DNA of 32,960 nt from Phycisphaerales bacterium (GTDB taxonomy: Bacteria; Planctomycetota; Phycisphaerae; Phycisphaerales; UBA1924): positions 1-32,960 of the forward strand of contig JADLGW010000007.1 of the NCBI GenBank assembly GCA_020849105.1. The letters are read 5' to 3'. The position numbers and the translations under genes were made by a program. The notes below the pieces were generated by a model. The model worked only from the letters and a program-made list of their open reading frames with translations. It had not been told where the DNA came from and did not search any database. This document shows, one piece after another, positions 27,093 through 32,960 of the stretch; within the stretch, counting starts at the first letter, position 1, and the number at the start of each line of letters is the position of its first letter.

Positions 27093-27876
27093 CGCGCAGG
27101 GAGAGCCGGATCGTGCCGCCGGGGTCGCCCTGAGTCACACGCACGGCCCGGCGCCGCACGAGTTCGAGGACGGCCAGAAAGAGCCCGATCATTTCCGGGC
27201 GCGTCCGGCCCGCGAAGACGGCAGGGAGCGGGAACCCCTCGGCACCGGGCGCTTCGCGGCGCAGCCGGTCGAGCAGATCCTCCGCGTGCACCTCGATCGG
27301 CGTGTCGTCATAGACGACGGTGTGCTCGCCGAGGCGGTCGAAGTTGACCGTCGCCATGATCTTCGAGAACGACTCGACCAGGTCCACCAGGCTCACGTCC
27401 TCAAGATCAATCCCGGCGGCGTGCTGGTCGATCTCCGCCCGCAGCGCCTCGTCGTCAACGCCCGCGCGCCCGGCGGGGAATCGCCGGTCCCACTCGGACC
27501 GCCGTGACTCCAACGCATCGGACGCATCCCGGAACTTCTTGTACGCCAGCAGTTGCCGTACCAGGTCCGCGCGCGGATCCTCGGGCGCGTTCGATCCACC
27601 CGCCGGTGCCTCGGCGGGCGCCGCGTCGCTCTCGTCCGCGGCCGGCGGGGCGAGCATCCGCGACTTGATCTCCATGAGCGTCGCCGCCATCACCAGGAAC
27701 TCACCGGCGACATCGATGTCGATGCGCTCAATCCCCGCCAGGTACTGCATGTACTGCTCGGCGATCTGCGCGACGGGGATGTCGGTGACGTCCACCTCCG
27801 CCCGGCGGATCAGGAACAGCAGCAGGTCCAGCGGGCCCTCGAACGCCCCGAGTTGCACGCGATATTCGACGGTCAT
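27067..27876 (-). CDS. scpA: Segregation and condensation protein A
   Basis: ScpA is the kleisin subunit that bridges SMC heads with ScpB in the bacterial condensin. The 269-residue protein opens with the family signature YRVQLGAFEGPLDLLLFLI (5-23) and RRAEVDVTDIPVAQIAEQY, then VAGEFLVMAATLMEIKSRML. A Pro/Ala/Asp-rich linker spans about 85-115. LVRQLLAYKKFRDA follows, and a C-terminal winged-helix-like end (about 195-262) includes EMIGLFLAVLELVRRRAVRVTQ. ATG 27876 has GGAGG four bases upstream. It overlaps oppC2 by 26 bases. No scpB or smc is in the window. The long upstream frame to 29622 is a shadow. Confidence 0.95.
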   Translation of the reverse strand: MTVEYRVQLGAFEGPLDLLLFLIRRAEVDVTDIPVAQIAEQYMQYLAGIERIDIDVAGEFLVMAATLMEIKSRMLAPPAADESDAAPAEAPAGGSNAPEDPRADLVRQLLAYKKFRDASDALESRRSEWDRRFPAGRAGVDDEALRAEIDQHAAGIDLEDVSLVDLVESFSKIMATVNFDRLGEHTVVYDDTPIEVHAEDLLDRLRREAPGAEGFPLPAVFAGRTRPEMIGLFLAVLELVRRRAVRVTQGDPGGTIRLSLRDEDPAPLP

Positions 27877-27940
27877 GGGCCCTCCGTGACGGGACCGCCA
27901 GGCACTGGGACCGCCACGCTCCGGAGCGGCGGTGCGGCGC

Positions 27941-27946
27941 AGTGTA
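27941..27946 (-). promoter_or_regulatory. Candidate -10 box for the scpA-opp operon (TACACT)
   Basis: TACACT on the minus strand is about 65 bases before the scpA start, leaving a leader that carries GGAGG. It overlaps the opposing kdsD box by two bases (27945-27946), so the two divergent promoters would compete for polymerase. Confidence 0.35.
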
Positions 27947-27950
27947 CCCT
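27945..27950 (+). promoter_or_regulatory. Leaderless -10 box for kdsD (TACCCT)
   Basis: TACCCT ends seven bases before ATG 27958. No Shine-Dalgarno lies between the box and the start. It faces the TACACT box for scpA. Confidence 0.45.
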
Positions 27951-27957
27951 TACTCCC

Positions 27958-28983
27958 ATGCCCCGCGCCCATGACCCGGACGCCGAACGAGAGTTCGCAC
28001 GTCGAATCCTGACCGAGGAAGCCGCCGCCATCGCTGCCGCCGCGGAGGCCATCGGCCCGGATTTTCACCGGGCGGTGGAACTGGTGGAGTCGTGCGCCGG
28101 TCGCGGCGGGACGGTCCTTGTCGCCGGGCTCGGGAAGTCCGGACTCATCGGGGCGAAGATCGCGGCAACCCTGACCTCGCTGGGCATTCCCGCGCACTTC
28201 GTTCACCCGACGGAGGCCGCCCACGGCGACCTGGGGCGGTTCCGACCCGACGACCTCTGCATGGCCCTCTCCAACAGCGGTGAGACTGACGAGGTGATCG
28301 CACTGGCCGCGGCCCTCCGCCAGGACTCGATCCCGATCGTCGCCATCACGGGCGGCCCGGCCTGCACCGCGCCCTCCAGCCTCCAGCGCCTCGCGACTGT
28401 CACGCTTCGCCTGGTGATCGCGGCGGAGGCCGGTGGACCCGATTTCATCGCCCCGACCTCTTCCACCACCGCGGCCCTCGCCCTCGGCGACGCCCTGGCG
28501 CTGGCCGCGGCCCGACGGCGCAACTTCAGCGACCGGGACTTCGCCAAGCACCACCCCGGCGGCTCGCTCGGCGGGCTGCTCCGCCCGATCATCGACGTTC
28601 TCCGCTTCTCCGCCGGGCGCAACCTTCCACTGATCCCGGACTCGGTCCCGGTGTCGGAGGCCCTGCTGCGTGCCGCCGGGGCGGGCCGCCGTCCCGGCGC
28701 GATCATGCTGACGGACGCCGCGACCGGGCGCCTTGCCGGCATCTTCACGGACGGGGACCTGCGGCGGCTGGTGCTGCGGGACCCCGGCGAACTGTCCCGG
28801 CCGATCCGGGACGTGATGACCCGATCGCCGCGCGCGCTCCCGCAGACGGCGCTCGTCCGCGATGCCGTCAACATGGTGCGGGAGCACCGCCAGGACGAAA
28901 TCCCCATCATTGACGGCGAGGGCCGCCCCGTCGGCCTGCTGGACGTGCAGGACCTCGTCGCCATGCGCCTTGTGAAGGACTGA
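27958..28983 (+). CDS. kdsD: Arabinose-5-phosphate isomerase (KpsF/GutQ/KdsD family)
   Basis: This converts ribulose 5-phosphate to arabinose 5-phosphate, the first step toward Kdo for lipopolysaccharide. Its 341 residues contain an SIS sugar-isomerase domain (about 40-180) with VAGLGKSGLIG (55-65, Lys60 in the catalytic position), HPTEAAHGDLG (83-93), LSNSGETDE (104-112) and KHHPGGSLG, the expected active-site segments. A CBS pair follows (about 215-340) with IFTDGDLRRLV and IIDGEGRPVGLLDVQDLV. The start is ATG 27958, supported by the adjacent TACCCT box. It leads kdsC and the LptC/LptA-like gene, an order like the E. coli kdsD-kdsC-lptC-lptA cluster. Confidence 0.95.
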   Translation: MPRAHDPDAEREFARRILTEEAAAIAAAAEAIGPDFHRAVELVESCAGRGGTVLVAGLGKSGLIGAKIAATLTSLGIPAHFVHPTEAAHGDLGRFRPDDLCMALSNSGETDEVIALAAALRQDSIPIVAITGGPACTAPSSLQRLATVTLRLVIAAEAGGPDFIAPTSSTTAALALGDALALAAARRRNFSDRDFAKHHPGGSLGGLLRPIIDVLRFSAGRNLPLIPDSVPVSEALLRAAGAGRRPGAIMLTDAATGRLAGIFTDGDLRRLVLRDPGELSRPIRDVMTRSPRALPQTALVRDAVNMVREHRQDEIPIIDGEGRPVGLLDVQDLVAMRLVKD

Positions 28984-29034
28984 GATCGTGTCCACCGCTC
29001 TACAGGGCGGTGCCACCCTTCCGGGAACCACCCC

Positions 29035-29547
29035 GTGCACGACCCCGCCCGTGTGAAGCTCCTGGTGCTCGACGTGGATGGCGTGATGACCGACGGGTCC
29101 ATCGTGCTCGACGACGACGGACGCGAAACCAAGTGCTTCCATGTGCGTGACGGCCTGGCGATCAAACTCTGGCAACGCCTCGGCTTCCGCACGGCGATCA
29201 TCACCGGCCGCGACGGGCGGGTCGTCGCGCACCGTGCCCGTGAACTGGGGATCGACCTTGTTGCACAGGGCTCGGCGGACAAGGGGTCCGCGCTCGTCAC
29301 CCTCGCGGCCGCCGCCGGCGTTCACCTCACGGATTGCGGCGCCCTCGGCGATGACTGGCCGGACCTTCCGATGCTCCGGCGCGTCGGTTACCCTATGGCC
29401 GTCGGAGACGCCGACCCACGGGTGAAAGCCGCAGCGGCGTTCGTGACGGCCACGCGGGGCGGCCGGGGCGCCGTCCGCGAGGTCATCGAACACCTGATCT
29501 CTTCCAAGGGCCTCATGGACCGCGCCCTCGCCCTGTACGATACCTGA
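29035..29547 (+). CDS. kdsC: 3-deoxy-D-manno-octulosonate 8-phosphate phosphatase
   Basis: KdsC removes phosphate from Kdo-8-phosphate to give Kdo. The 170-residue HAD-superfamily protein lacks a large cap domain, as expected. The nucleophile motif is LDVDGVMTDG (Asp13 nucleophile, Asp15 acid/base). FHVRDGLAIKLW, AIITGRDG and GALGDDWPDLPML (motif IV acidic residues) follow, all characteristic of KdsC. The start is GTG 29035, with only a weak GGGA upstream. It lies 51 bases after kdsD and its stop is one base from the next gene's ATG. Confidence 0.93.
   Translation: MHDPARVKLLVLDVDGVMTDGSIVLDDDGRETKCFHVRDGLAIKLWQRLGFRTAIITGRDGRVVAHRARELGIDLVAQGSADKGSALVTLAAAAGVHLTDCGALGDDWPDLPMLRRVGYPMAVGDADPRVKAAAAFVTATRGGRGAVREVIEHLISSKGLMDRALALYDT
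29536..29541 (+). promoter_or_regulatory. Candidate leaderless -10 box inside kdsC for the lpt gene (TACGAT)
   Basis: TACGAT ends seven bases before ATG 29549 and lies in the last codons of kdsC. It could provide independent leaderless expression of the downstream gene. Because the sequence is also coding, chance is harder to exclude. Confidence 0.3.
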
Positions 29548-29548
29548 G

Positions 29549-32500
29549 ATGCCCACCGGATCGGAATCCAGAACGAGACAGGCGGGGCTGATCGCGGCCG
29601 CGCTCCTGGCTGTCGTGTTCATCGCTGTCGTGGGCTACTTTGTCATGACCGGGGGGCCCGGGCCCGGCGCCCCGCCTATCCCGCCCGACCTCGACCTGCG
29701 CCCCCCGGACACGACAGCGGGAGCGGGCCCGAATCAGGCCGACATCGGGGCGACCGAGGGCGCCGACATCCATGTGACGGACACGGCCGATCCGACCCGC
29801 GTCACAGCGCGGCTGCGATCCCGGACGACCGAGCCGCTGCCGGAGCACCGCTATGAACTGACCGGTCCCGAGGCGTGGATCTATGCGAAGGACGGGCGCA
29901 CGGTGCACATCAGCGCGGATCGGGCCCGGGTCTATCAGCCGGTGCGGGGCGAGGCCCCGGAGTCCGGAACACTCACCGGCAACGTGGTCATCTCGCTGTA
30001 TGCCGCCCGGCCGGGCCGCCCCCTCGATGTGGGGAACGACACTCCGGAGTTCGTCGCGACGACGGGAACGCTGTCGTTTGACCTGAACTTGTGGGAGGCG
30101 ACGACGGAGGACCGCGTGGTCGGCAAGGGCGATCAGGTTGAGTTTGCGGTCACCGGCGTTCGCGCCGTTTTCAACGAGGTCCGCGAGCGGCTCGAACTCC
30201 TGGATATCAAGCAGGGCGAGTACATCAAGTATCACGGTGCTCTGGCGGGTACGCGGGCGTCGCGCCCGACCGTTCGCCCCTTGACCACCCTCGTCAACTA
30301 CCGTCCGGCCCGGCAGGCGGAGGCGCGACCCCAGCCGTCCAAGCCGGCCCCGCCAGCGACCGATTCGTTCTACCACGTCACGTTCGACAAGCAGGTGGAG
30401 GTGCATCAGGTTGGGCGCGAGTTCACGGCCGACAGGCTGCAACTCTGGGCGCACCTTGTGGACAATCGCCTGCCGGCGGGCGCCATCGCGCCCCTGTTCG
30501 GGGTGGCGACGCCGACCCCGAGTGCACCGCCGCCCCTCCCCGACCGCTCCGTTGCCACCCCCCCGGCTGCGTCGTCTGCGGCCAAGCCCCCTGCGAGCGC
30601 CCCGTCATCCCGTGCGGCCGCCTCCACACCTGTGGTTGAAGGGCCGGACCCGGTGGTGATGACGTGGGCGGGCCCGTGCACCCTTCGCCCACTCGATGAG
30701 CGCCCGTCCCAACTGGCCCGGGACGACATGGCGCTGCGCGCCACCGCCGAGGAGGCCGGCCTCGTCACGTTTGCCGCCCCAGACCGCAACGCGTCCGGGC
30801 ACTGTGCCATGCTGGAGTACGGATTAACGTCCCGCAACCTGCTCCTTTCCGGCGTTGGGCCCTCGAGCGTTACCCTCACCGCCGGTGATTCCGGGCGTTT
30901 TGAACTCGTCCGCGCCACCCTGGATCTCTCCGCCGGCCTGGTGCGGTTCGATGGCCCGGGCGTGGCGCGCCAGGTTTCGGGCCGCCAGCTCTCCTGGACC
31001 AAGAGCGGCGACCTGGTGCTGCGGATGGACGGGGATCGTGTGACGTCCAACCCGCAGGAGGGACTCTTTGTCGGTGCCGTGCAGGTCACCGATGGGACGC
31101 AGACAGTCCGCGGCGAAACGCTTCGCGCCGAGTTCGCGGCCGGCGCGGACGGTCGCTCGGTCCTGAAGAAGGTGCACATCGAGGACCCGGCCCGGGTCGC
31201 CGCCTCCGCGGCGGACTCGTCGCTTCGGGCTCTCTCCATCGAACTCGCCCTGGACCCGGCATCCGATCCCGAGAATCCATCTCCGTCTCACCTGTCGGCG
31301 GCGGGCAACGTGGAGGCGAAGAACAAGGATTCCACGCTTACCGGCGAGCACCTGGAGGCCGACCTGGCGCGCGACACTTCGGGGGGCGTCATCGTGACGG
31401 ACGCGACGGTCAAGGGGAACGTCAACTTCGCCCAGCGCGGCACGAGCGCCCACGCGGATCAGGTGCATGCGATACCCCCGGCGGAAACCGTGGACCTTAC
31501 CGGCGACGGGGCCTTCGTCACCCGCGACGGCACCCGGATCGCGGCCCCGCAGTTGCACCTGGACGGAAAGAATGGGATCGTGAATGCCTTCGGACCCTGG
31601 ACCTTTGAGCATTCCGCGGGCGGCACGCCCTCGGCGACGCCGCAGGTCCGGGCGGCCGGCGTCAAGTCGCTCACGTTCGATGATTCAACCGGTATCGCCG
31701 AGTGCGCCGGCGCCGTGATCGCGGTGCATTCTCCCGCTCCGCTCCGGACGGATACGCTGAAATCTGAGCGTGTCAAACTTGAACTGACACCGAACCCGGG
31801 GGGCGGCTCGCCGGACCTAAAGAACCGCACGCTGTTTCGCGCCACCGCGATCGGCGGCGTGCGCGAGATCGAGGGCGGGGGCAACGCCAAGGTCGAGTCG
31901 CGCCGGTTTGCCGAACGCGCCACGGCTCCGAACGGCCGCCGGCTTGACCGGATGCTCTATCTGGAGGCGCCGGAAATTCTGGCGAGCCAGACGGACGGCA
32001 CCCTCGACGTGAACGATCCCGGCCGGTTGCTGCTCGTGGACCAGCGGGAAACACCCACGGACACGGCCGCACCCGGCGCCGCCGCCCCGCTCGCCGAACG
32101 GGCCCGCGGCGATGCTCTCTTTGATTGGGATGGCTCGATGCACCTGGACAGGGCCAAGGGCACGCTCGTGATGTCCCGGAACGTCCGGCTCACCCACCGA
32201 CCGCTCGAGTCCGGCGAGACCGTCAACCTCGTCTGCGAATCACTCCGGGGCACCGTGGAATCTGCCACCGGCAAGGCGCCCGCGGATGAGGAGGGCGATC
32301 TGGACCTTGTGGCCGCGGATGCGGAGGGCGCCGTGTACGTCGCCGCCGGCCCCCCGGGGGGCGGCCCGACCAAGGAACTCGCAGCGGATCACGTCCACTA
32401 CGACGCCCGCCGCGGTGTGCTCACCGCCACCGCCGCCCCGGGCAACACCGTGACCATGTTTGACTCAGCCCGCGCCACCCCGCTCACCGCGGCCGCACTG

Positions 32501-32575
32501 GAGTGGGACCTGCGGCGTGACCAGGTCCGCATCACGCGGCCGGGGACCATGACCTTGCCGGTCGGAGTCCGCTGA
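29549..32575 (+). CDS. Giant LptC/LptA (OstA)-like LPS transport protein
   Basis: A 1008-residue protein anchored by one N-terminal TM helix (about 11-35) with the rest in the periplasm. Residues about 70-230 look LptC-like. A Pro/Ala/Ser linker lies at about 319-365. The remainder is a long series of beta-rich OstA/LptA-type repeats, for example SAAGNVEAKNKDSTLTGEHL (about 580-605) and GDGAFVTRDGTRIAAPQLHL, with recurring D-x-T-G-x-G-x-V patterns. Its place after kdsD-kdsC matches lptC and lptA in E. coli, where these are two proteins of about 190 residues. It may therefore be a fused inner-membrane LptC plus periplasmic LptA bridge for LPS transport. No lptB is visible before the tRNA. Confidence 0.78.
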   Translation: MPTGSESRTRQAGLIAAALLAVVFIAVVGYFVMTGGPGPGAPPIPPDLDLRPPDTTAGAGPNQADIGATEGADIHVTDTADPTRVTARLRSRTTEPLPEHRYELTGPEAWIYAKDGRTVHISADRARVYQPVRGEAPESGTLTGNVVISLYAARPGRPLDVGNDTPEFVATTGTLSFDLNLWEATTEDRVVGKGDQVEFAVTGVRAVFNEVRERLELLDIKQGEYIKYHGALAGTRASRPTVRPLTTLVNYRPARQAEARPQPSKPAPPATDSFYHVTFDKQVEVHQVGREFTADRLQLWAHLVDNRLPAGAIAPLFGVATPTPSAPPPLPDRSVATPPAASSAAKPPASAPSSRAAASTPVVEGPDPVVMTWAGPCTLRPLDERPSQLARDDMALRATAEEAGLVTFAAPDRNASGHCAMLEYGLTSRNLLLSGVGPSSVTLTAGDSGRFELVRATLDLSAGLVRFDGPGVARQVSGRQLSWTKSGDLVLRMDGDRVTSNPQEGLFVGAVQVTDGTQTVRGETLRAEFAAGADGRSVLKKVHIEDPARVAASAADSSLRALSIELALDPASDPENPSPSHLSAAGNVEAKNKDSTLTGEHLEADLARDTSGGVIVTDATVKGNVNFAQRGTSAHADQVHAIPPAETVDLTGDGAFVTRDGTRIAAPQLHLDGKNGIVNAFGPWTFEHSAGGTPSATPQVRAAGVKSLTFDDSTGIAECAGAVIAVHSPAPLRTDTLKSERVKLELTPNPGGGSPDLKNRTLFRATAIGGVREIEGGGNAKVESRRFAERATAPNGRRLDRMLYLEAPEILASQTDGTLDVNDPGRLLLVDQRETPTDTAAPGAAAPLAERARGDALFDWDGSMHLDRAKGTLVMSRNVRLTHRPLESGETVNLVCESLRGTVESATGKAPADEEGDLDLVAADAEGAVYVAAGPPGGGPTKELAADHVHYDARRGVLTATAAPGNTVTMFDSARATPLTAAALEWDLRRDQVRITRPGTMTLPVGVR

Positions 32576-32706
32576 TCCGGGACTGTCTGGACACTGTGGC
32601 TGCTCTTCGGCGGCCCGGCGGGGCTTTCCTTGCCCCGATCACAGGGCCGGTGACGATTCGCCAAGATGGGGCCCGTCGTATGCCCTCACTTCCTCGTCGT
32701 GCCCGC
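32576..32706 (+). other. Spacer between the lpt gene and the tRNA promoter
   Basis: No gene or strong hairpin is seen in these 131 bases. No terminator for the kdsD operon could be recognised, so read-through toward the tRNA is possible. Confidence 0.3.
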
Positions 32707-32734
32707 TTGACCCCCACCCCCGCCCCGCTAGCCT
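32707..32734 (+). promoter_or_regulatory. Promoter of tRNA-Asn (TTGACC-16-TAGCCT)
   Basis: TTGACC at 32707-32712 and TAGCCT at 32729-32734 are separated by 16 bases. The expected start near 32741 gives a short leader before the tRNA at 32770. This is the only place in the window where I see both hexamers clearly. Confidence 0.5.
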
Positions 32735-32769
32735 TTTCACCCGCGCGGGCCACCGCCCCCGCGGCACAA

Positions 32770-32841
32770 TCCCCGATAGCTCAATGGTAGAGCGAGCGGC
32801 TGTTAACCGCTAGGTTCTAGGTTCGAGTCCTAGTCGGGGAG
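32770..32841 (+). tRNA. tRNA-Asn (anticodon GTT)
   Basis: The cloverleaf is complete. The acceptor stem is TCCCCGA (32770-32776) with TCGGGGA (32834-32840). The D stem is GCTC with GAGC. The anticodon stem is AGCGG (32795-32799) with CCGCT (32807-32811) around CTGTTAA, giving anticodon GTT at 32802-32804. The T arm is CTAGG-TTCGAGT-CCTAG (32817-32833). The discriminator G at 32841 suits Asn. The CCA end is not encoded. Confidence 0.97.
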
Positions 32842-32850
32842 CTTCCTTCC

Positions 32851-32881
32851 GACCCCGCCTCACGGCGGGGTCGTTTGGTTT
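32851..32881 (+). terminator. Rho-independent terminator after tRNA-Asn
   Basis: GACCCCGCC at 32851-32859 pairs perfectly with GGCGGGGTC at 32864-32872 around the loop TCAC. The stem is followed by GTTTGGTTT, a U-rich tail on the plus strand. It ends the tRNA transcript ten bases after the tRNA. Confidence 0.85.
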
Positions 32882-32960
32882 ACAGGTGGTCCATTTCGGC
32901 CTCTGCGCCGACTTGGCCAGAAAGCCCGCAGAATCCAGCCCGTTTGGCGATCGCGGGGCC

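Noticed and set aside
27067..29622. 851-codon minus-strand open frame upstream of scpA
   Set aside because: The upstream two thirds is antisense to kdsD and kdsC and has shadow composition. Real scpA starts at 27876 with GGAGG.

Overview
The window reads as a chromosomal segment of a high-GC, Gram-negative-type bacterium of the Planctomycetota, most likely a Phycisphaerae relative. The pointers are a secreted HAF-repeat protein ending in a Cys/Asp-rich dockerin-like tail, two membrane proteins with the N-terminal CxxCGYxL...CPECG zinc ribbon common in planctomycetes, and an intergenic dispersed repeat whose spurious translations (GTGVPPV, RRDACAT) are familiar from planctomycete and verrucomicrobial genomes. 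The Kdo and LPS-transport genes imply an outer membrane with LPS. Taxonomy is inferred from these signatures only; no rRNA is present. No phage, transposase or CRISPR array was found.

Layout. 1-69: start of a truncated minus-strand gene. 322-1524: HAF-repeat exoprotein. 1673-3229: 6-phosphogluconate dehydrogenase. 3273-5582 (minus): DUF1015 protein followed by an uncharacterised 312-residue protein. 5583-5874: repeat-derived hairpin cluster. 5875-7149 (minus): ispG. 7234-8673 (minus): MFS exporter. 8864-9816: GNAT acetyltransferase and PilZ protein. 9818-10789 (minus): lone FecCD permease. 10848-13561: lone ATP synthase epsilon subunit, then two CNNM/CorC-type proteins. 13565-15483 (minus): two zinc-ribbon membrane proteins. 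15513-17875: M61 peptidase with PDZ, then a small lipoprotein-like SnoaL protein. 17880-27876 (minus): a likely seven-gene operon, scpA - oppC2 - oppA - oppB - oppC - oppD - glycosyltransferase. 27958-32575: kdsD - kdsC - giant LptC/LptA-like protein. 32770-32841: tRNA-Asn(GUU), with its own promoter and a strong intrinsic terminator.

The plus-strand kdsD-kdsC-lpt block makes the Kdo precursor and supplies the periplasmic LPS bridge. The minus-strand opp block is a complete peptide importer except that it has two OppC-type permeases, one OppB and one ATPase, and all three permeases carry large insertions. Gene packing is very tight: several stop/start pairs overlap by 4 bp, and convergent genes are separated by 1-4 bp.

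The most striking cross-cutting pattern is in gene starts. Eight genes that head transcription units, or could do so, have a TANNNT box ending 5-7 nt before the start codon and no clear Shine-Dalgarno, which is the signature of leaderless transcripts. Most of the other unit-leading genes (HAF protein, gnd, MFS, GNAT, PilZ, scpA) instead have a purine-rich Shine-Dalgarno.
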